6,787 nt of DNA from Planctomycetaceae bacterium (GCA_007129635.1 SKVE01000506.1:1-6787); one strand, 5' to 3'. Counted from the stretch's first letter, positions 1 through 5,537 are shown. Notes: generated from the letters alone by a model not told the origin. Numbers and translations are program-made.

Positions 1-370
1 TCGGACTCAGCAGTTCGATCACCGTCACCAACCGGCGCGTCTTGCTGTCGCGGATTTCGAGATATGATTCGCTCTCGACATCCACCTGCGGCAGCAAGAT
101 CCGGCTGGGAGCGGTCAACACGGCTGTGGCGGCACCGTGCGGACCCGCGGCCGGGGTCCGGCTGACCGTCACGTCCCCGTAACCCAACAAGTGCCGCTGG
201 TCGGCCGCGCGTTCGTGAATGTACAGGTTCTGTTCGAGTTTCACGACATACGCCGGACTGACCTGCGGGCTGAGCGCTTCGGCCGTATGCGGCAAGAACC
301 GTTCGTGAAAGTCGCGCCAAGCGTCATCCTGTTCCAAATACGGGTTCATGCCGGGGAAAGGCGAAGGCAT
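1..370 (-). CDS. DUF4058 family protein, N-terminal part (runs off the left edge)
   Basis: Reading leftward from ATG at 370, the frame stays open for 123 codons to the window edge, so only the N-terminal part is present. The protein begins MPSPFPGMNPYLEQDDAWRD and continues with FHERFLPHTAEALSP, then YVVKLEQNLYIHE near residues 43-55, and VESESYLEIRD followed by LVTVIELLSP near the edge. This opening (PFPGMxPYLE, W..FH, a Y/V-rich E..lYIhe block, then YleIrd....vTvIElLSP) is what I know as DUF4058, a family of unknown function expanded in planctomycetes and cyanobacteria. The start is supported by AAGGAG on the minus strand (plus-strand CTCCTT 378-383) with 7 bp spacing and by promoter-like hexamers about 45-70 bp upstream. 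It diverges from the remnant to its right. No enzyme role can be assigned. Confidence 0.9.
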   Translation of the reverse strand, partial: MPSPFPGMNPYLEQDDAWRDFHERFLPHTAEALSPQVSPAYVVKLEQNLYIHERAADQRHLLGYGDVTVSRTPAAGPHGAATAVLTAPSRILLPQVDVESESYLEIRDSKTRRLVTVIELLSP

Positions 371-377
371 CGGGATT

Positions 378-383
378 CTCCTT
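378..383 (-). promoter_or_regulatory. Ribosome binding site of the DUF4058 gene
   Basis: The minus strand reads AAGGAG, 7 bases before the ATG at 370. It fixes the start of the leftward gene. Confidence 0.7.
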
Positions 384-412
384 GTGCATCGACGGTTGGC
401 GGTCTTGCGTTC

Positions 413-439
413 ATTCTAGCGGATCGGATGCAGGTTCAA
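413..439 (-). promoter_or_regulatory. Candidate sigma-70-type promoter of the DUF4058 gene
   Basis: On the minus strand TTGAAC (439-434) is followed by a 15-bp spacer and TAGAAT (418-413), then GAACGCA (412-406). Transcription would begin about 35 bp before the ATG at 370, a normal leader length. The same arrangement, TTGACA-15-TATAAT followed by GAACGCA, occurs on the plus strand at 919-952, which strengthens both calls. The 15-bp spacer is shorter than the usual 17, and planctomycete promoters are poorly characterised. Confidence 0.45.
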
Positions 440-550
440 AACAGACCTGAATTCGAACCGTCTTTTTTATCGGTGCGGCCCTGACATAATTTCAAGATAC
501 CGTTTGGGAAAGGACTTTGCCAATGCCGGTGACGTGATCGGACCAGTTGC

Positions 551-922
551 TTGCCGAAGCCGGTCTTTCGAAACGTAAACTACCGCTGGTGCGCGTCGAT
601 CAACGTTACTGAGACCGGGAAGTCCAGGGCCTGGAATGTTTGCGTGCCACGGAATGCAGCACGTGTCGCAGAACTCCAGGTGCTGCTTGATCCCGGCGAG
701 GCGGAAGCAATCGCCTTGGCCGAGGAACTCCGGGCAGACGTGTTCGCCACCATCCGCCCGAAGATGCAGTTGCGCAATAGGCCTGCCCGACAGGCCGTCC
801 ATGAATCCGGTGGTTGGTCCCAGATCGTGGCCAGCCGCCCTTCGCGTCTCGTCACCGGTTTCCAGAGTCTGCAAGTGGTGCGTGATCACAAGAGCCCATA
901 TTCGGCGCCGCAGATCTGTTGA
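551..922 (+). pseudogene. Remnant of a DUF3368/PIN-domain (VapC-like) toxin
   Basis: One rightward frame is open from TTG 551 to TGA 920-922 with GC-rich third positions. Its middle reads ARVAELQVLLDPGEAEAIAL and then AEELRADVF, at about residues 37-65. This matches the conserved core of DUF3368 proteins (LDpGEaEAIaLA.EL.AD), relatives of PIN-domain VapC ribonucleases in which this acidic stretch contributes to the active site. The usual following block (lIDer.gR..A..lGL.vtGtlgvL..AK..Gli) is missing or scrambled: after ADVF comes ATIRPKMQLRNRPARQ, and only LVTGFQSLQVVRDHKS vaguely resembles the family ending. The N-terminal D-containing strand (vvsDtSpLi) is absent, there is no convincing start or ribosome binding site at 551, and no antitoxin gene is adjacent. 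I read it as a decayed, non-functional toxin gene. The family assignment rests on one motif; the boundaries are approximate. Confidence 0.5.
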
Positions 923-945
923 CAGCCGCCCGCCCATAGTATAAT
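919..945 (+). promoter_or_regulatory. Near-consensus sigma-70-type promoter
   Basis: TTGACA (919-924) and TATAAT (940-945) are both perfect hexamers, separated by 15 bp. They overlap the last codons of the toxin remnant. Transcription would start near 952 and run toward the gene at 1208 with a leader of about 255 nt. The bases after the -10 hexamer (GAACGCA, 946-952) are identical to those after the minus-strand promoter at 413-439. It is the best visible candidate for driving the 1208-4065 gene group. The short spacer would weaken it under a standard sigma-70 model. Confidence 0.5.
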
Positions 946-1065
946 GAACGCAGCTCCCTTGCGTGGGTGGTAGGGGGACGATATCCGGGTAAGGGGTCCA
1001 AAGAACGTTTGCGAGCCATCCCGCACCGCTGGACGGCGCACCGCACCAAGAGGGTCAAACCATGA

Positions 1066-1206
1066 GTCACGCCACGCAGGCCTTCCCATCTCGCCGTCGA
1101 GTCGGATCACCACAAGGACCATCAGGACGAGGATCAACTCGACGCCAAAAGCATCGTGTACTTGAAGTCACTGGTTACAGCGATTCAGAAGGAAAGGGAA
1201 CGTTGA
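1066..1206 (+). pseudogene. Coding-like 3' fragment with no start codon
   Basis: In the frame ending at TGA 1204-1206, the codons after the preceding in-frame stop (TGA 1063-1065) have strongly GC-rich third positions, while the frame beginning at ATG 1062 does not. The fragment has an acidic, histidine-rich stretch (ESDHHKDHQDEDQLDAKS) and then IVYLKSLVTAIQKERER. It contains no ATG, GTG or TTG in its first half. A single-base frameshift near 1085-1095 would join it to the ATG at 1062, preceded by the weak ribosome-binding-like GAGGG, and give a protein of about 48 residues. It ends one base before the ATG at 1208. I do not recognise the product. It is either the tail of a gene lost by deletion or a short frameshifted gene translated just ahead of the isomerase-like gene. 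Confidence 0.35.
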
Positions 1207-1207
1207 C

Positions 1208-2089
1208 ATGAGAATCACCGGGAGCATGTTGTTGTTAGGACTTTGTGCCGCCGTGTGGAGCGTCTCGCCGTCGCACGCGGCGGAGCCCGCGCCCGAGGGG
1301 GGCGTATTTGCCAAATCCAATCTCGTGGCATGGTGCATTGTGCCGTTCGACATCATGAAGCGGAGCCCACAGCAACGGGCCGAAATGCTCCAGCGGCTCG
1401 GAATTCGAAAACTGGCCTACGACTGGCGCGGCGAGCACGTAACGACGTTCGAGGACGAGATTGTTCAATGCCAGAAGCACGGGATCGAATACTTTGCCTT
1501 CTGGGGCTCCCACCCGGAGATCTTTCCGCTGCTGGCCAAGCATCGGCAAAAGCCCCAATTCTGGATCACCGTGCCGAGTCCCGCCGCTGGGAGCCAAGAA
1601 GAAAAAGTCGCGGCTGCGGCGAAACATTTGAGCGCGATGGCCGAGAGGACTCGTCAAGTCGGCAGCCAGCTCGGGCTGTACAACCACGGCGGTTGGGGCG
1701 GCGAGCCCCGGAACATGGTGGCCGTGGTCGAACGGCTCCGCGCCGAGGGGCAGAACGACCACGTGGGCATCGTCTACAACCTCCACCACGGGCACGATCA
1801 CATTCACGATTTCGCCGAAGTCCTGGCGTTGATGAAGCCTTACTTGCTGTGCCTGAACCTCAACGGTATGAACGACGGAGCCAAACCGAAGATTCTGCCC
1901 GTCGGTGCCGGCCAGCATGACCGCCTGATGATCGAAGCGATCAAGTCCTCCGGTTATGTGGGCCCGATTGGCATCCTGGACCACCGTAGCGACGTGGACG
2001 CCGAGGTAGCCTTGAAGCAGAACCTGGATGGTCTGAAGAGGCTACTGGAGCAGACGGGCGACGCAGCGGCGCTGAAGACGTACGAGTGA
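1208..2089 (+). CDS. Exported sugar phosphate isomerase/epimerase-like TIM-barrel protein
   Basis: This 293-residue protein has a Sec signal peptide (about 1-24: MRITG, then a hydrophobic LLLGLCAAVW stretch, cleavage after SHA). The mature part looks like a xylose-isomerase-type (AP endonuclease 2-like) TIM barrel. Repeating strand-helix units include LGIRKLAYDW (64-73), HGIEYFAFWG (91-100), LGLYNHGGWGGEP (155-167), HVGIVYNLHHGHDHIHDF (185-202), YLLCLNLNGMND (212-223) and YVGPIGILDHR (250-260). In this superfamily barrel-end Glu, Asp and His residues bind a divalent metal that assists isomerisation or epimerisation; here His160, His193/His194, Asn217/Asn219 and His259 occupy plausible positions, but I cannot prove metal binding. 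Ribosome binding site AAGGAAAGGG (1189-1198) lies 9 bp upstream of the ATG. Export makes a phosphorylated cytoplasmic substrate unlikely, so the name reflects fold only. It probably heads the group with the reductase-like gene and the cytochrome downstream. Confidence 0.85.
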   Translation: MRITGSMLLLGLCAAVWSVSPSHAAEPAPEGGVFAKSNLVAWCIVPFDIMKRSPQQRAEMLQRLGIRKLAYDWRGEHVTTFEDEIVQCQKHGIEYFAFWGSHPEIFPLLAKHRQKPQFWITVPSPAAGSQEEKVAAAAKHLSAMAERTRQVGSQLGLYNHGGWGGEPRNMVAVVERLRAEGQNDHVGIVYNLHHGHDHIHDFAEVLALMKPYLLCLNLNGMNDGAKPKILPVGAGQHDRLMIEAIKSSGYVGPIGILDHRSDVDAEVALKQNLDGLKRLLEQTGDAAALKTYE

Positions 2090-2127
2090 TCACCCCTCAA
2101 CCCCGACCTCCTGACAGGAACCATCAT

Positions 2128-2152
2128 GCCCTCGCCCCTCGTGGGAGAGGGC
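2128..2152. repeat. Inverted repeat in the leader of the reductase-like gene (REP-like)
   Basis: GCCCTCGCCC (2128-2137) and GGGAGAGGGC (2143-2152) form a 10-bp stem with one mismatch around a 5-base loop, CTCGT. The sequence continues AGGGTGAGGG. This CCCTCACCCT-GCCCTCTCCC type of unit is a very common dispersed intergenic repeat in many bacteria, so I call it REP-like. It could also fold in mRNA and reduce read-through from the isomerase-like gene or protect the mRNA end. There is no T-run, so it is not a standard intrinsic terminator. Confidence 0.55.
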
Positions 2153-2172
2153 AGGGTGAGGGAAACCAGACC

Positions 2173-2188
2173 GGCTCGATAACGAGCC
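2173..2188 (+). promoter_or_regulatory. Small perfect hairpin ahead of the reductase-like gene
   Basis: GGCTCG (2173-2178), loop ATAA, CGAGCC (2183-2188) is a perfect 6-bp stem with a 4-base loop, lying about 15 bp before the ribosome binding site. The 8-mer CTCGATAA at 2175-2182 recurs at 2198-2205, 23 bp downstream (about two helical turns), where it runs into the ribosome binding site. It may be a protein-binding site or an mRNA hairpin; no regulator can be named. Confidence 0.35.
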
Positions 2189-2203
2189 AGCACATTCCTC
2201 GAT

Positions 2204-2210
2204 AAGGAGA
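2204..2210 (+). promoter_or_regulatory. Ribosome binding site deciding a GTG start
   Basis: AAGGAGA lies 8 bases before GTG 2219-2221. No upstream ATG in the frame is better placed, and the encoded twin-arginine motif lies close to this start, so GTG is the likely initiation codon. Confidence 0.7.
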
Positions 2211-2218
2211 AACCGCTT

Positions 2219-3349
2219 GTGAACCCTAGACATCAAGACATCTCGCGTCGTGAGTTTGTCCGCGACACGGCGGCCCAGGCCGTCGGATTGTCCGTCGCAT
2301 CATCGGTCGTCGCCGGCGCATGGAACATCGTGCCGGCCGGCGCCACCGAGGTGCCTGCGGAGGTCAAGAAAACCCGCAGCTACAATCCCCAGATGGAATA
2401 CCGTCGGCTTGGCAAAACCGGCCTATGGGTCTCGGCGGTATGCCTGGGCGGACATTGGAAGCGGATCGACAAGGTGATTGCGGCCGATGGGCCGCTGGAT
2501 GCCACCAACGCGCCCCGCGAGGAATTGATGGGGCCGTTTATGAAGAACCGATACGATGTCGTCAGCCGATGCATCGAGCGGGGGATCAACCTGATCGACC
2601 TGGCGGGCGATTCGGAGCCCGAAGTGTACTACAAGGTGCTCGAGGGGCGGCGCGACGCCATGTATTTGGCCTACTCGCACCCGCGCAGCGAACTCCGCCC
2701 TCCCGAGAACCGCCGGGCCGACAAGCTGCTGGAATTGTTCAAGGCGGGATTGAAACGCTGCCAAATCGAATACGCGGACATCTGGCGTCTGATGGCGCTG
2801 GAGCGGGGAGGACGGCATTCCGAGGCCGACGTCGAAGCCATGGTCACCGCCCTGGACAAAGCTCGACAACAGGGCCTGTGTCGATTCACCGGCTTCTCCA
2901 CCCATGATCGCCAATGGGCCAAGATGCTGATGGAGACTTACCCGGACATCGTGCAAATGATCTGCATTCCGTACACCTCGAACACCAAGGTGTTGCCCGA
3001 AGACAGCATGTTGGACGCGGCATTGAAGTGGGACGTGGGCATCCTGGGCATCAAGCCGTTCGCCAGCAATTCGTTGTTCAAGGGCGACGGCTCGCCCGTT
3101 GGTCCGCAGGTCGACGAGGACAATCGCATTGCCCGCATGGCTCTCCGCTACATCCTGGAGAATCCCGCCATCACGGCCCCGATCCCCGGCTTGATCAGTC
3201 CGGCTCAAGTCGACAATGCGGCCCGCGCCGTGCGAGAGCGGCGGGAGCTCGATACGGCCGAACGGGCCGAACTGAAGCAGGCGAGCGAGCGGGCCTGGGC
3301 CTGCCTGCCGGGCAACTACCAGTGGCTGAAGGACTGGGAATACGTTTAG
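2219..3349 (+). CDS. Tat-exported aldo/keto-reductase-like protein lacking most of the catalytic tetrad
   Basis: This 376-residue protein starts at GTG and opens with a twin-arginine signal: SRREFVRDTA at residues 9-18, then a moderately hydrophobic AVGLSVASSVVAGA segment. The mature part is an aldo/keto reductase barrel: MEYRRLGKTGLWVSAVCLGG (59-78), RGINLIDLAGDSE (121-133), LKRCQIEYADIWRLMALE (178-195), CRFTGFSTHDRQW (221-233), DVGILGIKPFA (272-282) and ITAPIPGLISPAQVDNA (318-334). Functional members use an Asp-Tyr-Lys-His tetrad. Here Asp127 is present, but the Tyr normally found after IDTA.xY is deleted (IDLAGDSE), the Lys position holds Ser153 (LAYSHP instead of IATKF), and the His position holds Met192 (IWRLM instead of lyqLH). 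Ordinary NADPH-dependent carbonyl reduction is therefore doubtful. It may bind cofactor or substrate in another way, or be structural. It lies 38 bp before the tetraheme cytochrome gene and is probably co-transcribed with it. Confidence 0.9.
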   Translation: MNPRHQDISRREFVRDTAAQAVGLSVASSVVAGAWNIVPAGATEVPAEVKKTRSYNPQMEYRRLGKTGLWVSAVCLGGHWKRIDKVIAADGPLDATNAPREELMGPFMKNRYDVVSRCIERGINLIDLAGDSEPEVYYKVLEGRRDAMYLAYSHPRSELRPPENRRADKLLELFKAGLKRCQIEYADIWRLMALERGGRHSEADVEAMVTALDKARQQGLCRFTGFSTHDRQWAKMLMETYPDIVQMICIPYTSNTKVLPEDSMLDAALKWDVGILGIKPFASNSLFKGDGSPVGPQVDEDNRIARMALRYILENPAITAPIPGLISPAQVDNAARAVRERRELDTAERAELKQASERAWACLPGNYQWLKDWEYV

Positions 3350-3376
3350 ACTGCCCGTCAACTTCCAACTTCCGAT

Positions 3377-3380
3377 GGAG
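3377..3380 (+). promoter_or_regulatory. Ribosome binding site deciding the cytochrome start
   Basis: GGAG lies 7 bases before ATG 3388. It selects this start over the long upstream open frame that overlaps the reductase-like gene, and it gives a lipoprotein signal at the N-terminus. Confidence 0.6.
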
Positions 3381-3387
3381 AACCACG

Positions 3388-4065
3388 ATGCGTAGCGATT
3401 CGGTCATGGGTGGCGTGATGGGCAGCGTGCTGCTGTGGGCCGTGATGCTGGCGGGTTGTCAGGGGGACGGCAGCGGCGAACCGGTTTCCGAATCACCTCG
3501 GCAGACGGTCCCCTGGGAAGACGCCGTTCCGGTTGCCGCAGGCGCCGAGAAATCCGCAGACACCGACGAAGCCGAGCAGTGGAGCGGGGACGAGATCTTC
3601 ACGGGTACCAATCTGCTGGAGGGCGTGTGGGCAGAGTTGCGGGAACAGGCCGCGACCGAACCCGCCGACAATTCCTACTGCTACGTCTGCCACGCCAACT
3701 ATCAAGACGAGGATTTGACGAAGTACCATCAGCCAGTAGGCGTGGGATGTGAATTGTGCCATGGGATGTCCGACGAGCACAGCGCCGATGAAGACGGTCT
3801 GACTCCGCCAGAAATCATGTGGCCCAAGGCGTGGATCAACGTCACCTGCATGGAGTGTCATCCACACGAGGAACTCGAACGGGAACCCGCGCACGAAGAA
3901 TTCCTCGCCCGACCGCAGCTCGATCAGGTTTGCACCGATTGCCACGGCGAGCATCACCGGCTGAGCGTAAGGACGCGCGTTTGGGACCGGAAGACCGGCA
4001 AGCTGACCGCCTGCGACGGAGTGCGCATGATGGATGCCGATTCTCCCGCCGGCGCAGCACGCTGA
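3388..4065 (+). CDS. Tetraheme c-type cytochrome lipoprotein
   Basis: This 225-residue protein begins with a lipoprotein signal peptide: hydrophobic VMGSVLLWAVMLAGC with lipobox LAGC and Cys24 as the lipidated residue. An acidic linker follows (about 25-90). Four heme-attachment sites are present: CYVCH (98-102), CELCH (121-125), CMECH (154-158) and CTDCH (182-186). Extra histidines (His114, His131, His160, His169, His189, His190) could supply distal ligands for bis-His hemes. The product should be a membrane-anchored periplasmic electron carrier of the multiheme cytochrome c3/c554-like type, needing Sec export and the cytochrome c maturation machinery, neither of which is in the window. The tail after the last heme (VWDRKTGKLTACDGVRMMDAD) has no further CxxCH. 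The frame is open far upstream, but the ATG at 3388 is fixed by its ribosome binding site, the lipobox and the 38-bp gap after the reductase-like gene. Co-transcription suggests it passes electrons to or from the exported enzymes encoded before it. The partner and redox direction are inferred. Confidence 0.92.
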   Translation: MRSDSVMGGVMGSVLLWAVMLAGCQGDGSGEPVSESPRQTVPWEDAVPVAAGAEKSADTDEAEQWSGDEIFTGTNLLEGVWAELREQAATEPADNSYCYVCHANYQDEDLTKYHQPVGVGCELCHGMSDEHSADEDGLTPPEIMWPKAWINVTCMECHPHEELEREPAHEEFLARPQLDQVCTDCHGEHHRLSVRTRVWDRKTGKLTACDGVRMMDADSPAGAAR

Positions 4066-4073
4066 GGTCAAGG

Positions 4074-4172
4074 CATCATCCCGAGCAAGTGCCGGAGCTT
4101 GGCGAGGTGAACCAGGCGGCCCCCAGCGACAGAATCGGCGTCGGCTGGTCGACGGAAAAAATGAAGGAGCGA
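4074..4172 (+). pseudogene. Possible N-terminal fragment of a Gfo/Idh/MocA oxidoreductase
   Basis: In the 229-bp gap between the cytochrome and the next gene, one frame has GC-rich third positions from about 4074 to 4172. It reads VPELGEVNQAAPSDRIGVGW (4089-4148) and then STEKMKER. In planctomycetes, exported Gfo/Idh/MocA oxidoreductases commonly carry an APSDRI.vG.IG block at the start of the Rossmann fold, right after the signal peptide. Here the likeness stops after GVGW: the GxGxxG turn is not present. If real, it is a short leftover of a deleted gene. The evidence is one motif of about 12 residues, so this is weak. The rest of the gap (4173-4282) holds nothing I can identify. Confidence 0.22.
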
Positions 4173-4294
4173 ACGATACCTATTGACACAACGAGATGGC
4201 CTGCACGGCCTTGCTAGCCGAGAAATTGCAAGCTCTTCACGAATAACGTAATACGGTCTGCCTACACACACCGTTCTACTCGAAGGAGTCCGCC

Positions 4295-5293
4295 ATGGTC
4301 CGAGCGAATCCAGCCGCCCTTTTGTTTCTCAGCCTTTTCCTGCTCTGCCCGGCCTTTGCCGGCGAACACATCGTGCTGGTGACAGACCCCGCATTTGCCT
4401 TGGGCGCCATGACCCGGAAGGCCCGGGAGAAACCGCCCAGCGTAATCCGATGGAAACCAGGTGACGAAAAGCCGGTCTGGACGGTGGCGGAGTGGCACGC
4501 CAAGGGTGACATCACCGACCCGGCCGGACGCAGGAAAGGAGCCTGGGATTTCAAGTACGAGGATGACTACAAGACCTTCGTCGTCAATGCCAAAGAAGCC
4601 GGCGCGGACTTGATCATGGGCGTCAATGCCATCAATGACTACGGCGGTTCCTACCGGGGCCAGGGTGATCCGTGGCCGCACCTGCTGGTGCAGCAGCGCA
4701 TCTCCAATCCCCGGGGCCACCTGGGTGCATCCTCGCCTTCCATGGCGCAGCTACAGAGAATCGATTTCTCCTGCACGGTGCGTCTGGTCAGGGCAAAGCA
4801 CGTTATTGAAGAAGGCTACATCAAGAACCGCCACGCTGCCCAGTTCCTCATCTTTTTCACGGTGCAGAACCTGAACCCGCAGAGTCCCGGGCGGGGTGAC
4901 TACCTCTGGTTCGGCATCTGCTTTTACGACAGCCGGCACCCGGTCACGAAGAAGCACGTCATGTTTGACATGGGGAGTGAAAAGAAACAGGGAACCGGCA
5001 AGCTCATTTACAACGTGGGCATGGAACCCTTCACGGACAAAGAGATTGCTGACGGCGAGTGGATCACGGTCCGAGGCGATCTCTACCCGATGATGATCCA
5101 GGCCCTGAACGAGGCCTGGAAACGGGGAGCGCTTCCCGCGTCCAGAAACCTTGACGATTACTACATCGGCGGCATGAACCTGGGCTGGGAAGTGACGGGC
5201 CTTTCCGACGTGGCCATGGCAGTCAGGGATCTTTCAGTGGTGGGGGAGAAAAGATCGCAACCTGCAGAAGTCAAGGATGCGGGCGTGTATTGA
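4295..5293 (+). CDS. Secreted protein of unrecognised family, paralog 1
   Basis: This 332-residue protein has a clear Sec signal peptide (residues 1-22, hydrophobic LLFLSLFLLC, cleavage after AFA). Ribosome binding site AAGGAG (4283-4288) lies 6 bp before the ATG. I do not recognise the family. Landmarks are KPVWTVAEWHAK (59-70), GDPWPHLLVQQRI (124-136), LQRIDFSCTVRLVRAK (153-168), FLIFFTVQNLNPQS (184-197), YLWFGICFYDSR (203-214), TGKLIYNVG (234-242) and MNLGWEVTGLSDVAMAVRD (294-312). The alternating hydrophobic strands and aromatic residues suggest a beta-sandwich, of the type seen in lectins and carbohydrate-binding or -cleaving proteins, but that is inference. Most of these landmarks recur in the same order in the gene at about 5538-6707, so the two are paralogs. 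Its role may relate to the exported sugar-type enzymes upstream, although 229 bp and a gene remnant separate them, so co-transcription is uncertain. Confidence 0.85.
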   Translation: MVRANPAALLFLSLFLLCPAFAGEHIVLVTDPAFALGAMTRKAREKPPSVIRWKPGDEKPVWTVAEWHAKGDITDPAGRRKGAWDFKYEDDYKTFVVNAKEAGADLIMGVNAINDYGGSYRGQGDPWPHLLVQQRISNPRGHLGASSPSMAQLQRIDFSCTVRLVRAKHVIEEGYIKNRHAAQFLIFFTVQNLNPQSPGRGDYLWFGICFYDSRHPVTKKHVMFDMGSEKKQGTGKLIYNVGMEPFTDKEIADGEWITVRGDLYPMMIQALNEAWKRGALPASRNLDDYYIGGMNLGWEVTGLSDVAMAVRDLSVVGEKRSQPAEVKDAGVY

Positions 5294-5308
5294 GCGTGTG
5301 TTTGGTAC

Positions 5309-5455
5309 ATGAGCCAGACGATGAAAAGGTTTTATCTGCGCTACATTGGGAAGCGGCGCAACGGAGCTGCCACCGGGTTCATCAACCTGATCTACAACAT
5401 GGCTCGCTATGCACAAATCGAGCGATTGAAGTTGCTGCCGCTACGAGCCGTCTAA
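5309..5455 (+). pseudogene. Transposase-like C-terminal remnant
   Basis: A short frame from ATG 5309 (or ATG 5321) to TAA 5453-5455 encodes MSQTMKRFYLRYIGKRRNG, then AATGFINLIYNMARYAQIER and LKLLPLRAV. The basic stretch followed by an aliphatic helix containing LIYNMxR near the end is typical of C-termini of DDE transposases of the IS4/IS5 type (for example ..LIYNLVR..). The catalytic domain is absent and no terminal inverted repeats could be recognised, so this would be the scar of an insertion sequence that was mostly deleted. The frame lies between the two paralogous secreted-protein genes. Neither ATG has a good ribosome binding site. The insertion sequence family is uncertain. Confidence 0.42.
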
Positions 5456-5537
5456 AAAGGGGATCGAAAAGCACTCGAAGCAAAAAGACGAAAATCAACG
5501 AGCCAAAACCATGAGCCCAACCACCGGGGGAGTCACC

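Noticed and set aside
467..937. 156-residue minus-strand open frame over the toxin remnant
   Set aside because: No recognisable motif, while the plus strand contains the DUF3368 core. The minus frame is best explained as a shadow.
1235..1984. Long minus-strand open frame opposite the isomerase-like gene
   Set aside because: It is a shadow of a GC-rich gene. It has no recognisable motif, and the plus-strand frame has signal peptide, ribosome binding site and family landmarks.
2423..3361. 312-residue minus-strand open frame opposite the reductase-like gene
   Set aside because: The translation shows no domain and mirrors the codon bias of the real gene on the plus strand.
2914..3387. Upstream extension of the cytochrome frame, giving a 383-residue product
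   Set aside because: It overlaps the well-supported reductase-like gene in another frame, and the part before 3388 has no coherent protein features. ATG 3388 has a ribosome binding site and yields a lipoprotein signal.
4183..4188. TTGACA hexamer before paralog 1
   Set aside because: No acceptable -10 hexamer lies 15-19 bp downstream; the region there is GC-rich (ACGGCCTTGCTAG).
4161..4217. Small open frame of 18 codons starting MKERTIPID
   Set aside because: No ribosome binding site and no recognisable product. It is more likely the end of the coding-like stretch at 4074-4172 or chance.
4226..4254. TTGCAA-17-TAATAC as a promoter for paralog 1
   Set aside because: Spacing is ideal and position suitable, but the hexamers match the consensus at only four and three of six positions. 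It is too weak to list as a feature.
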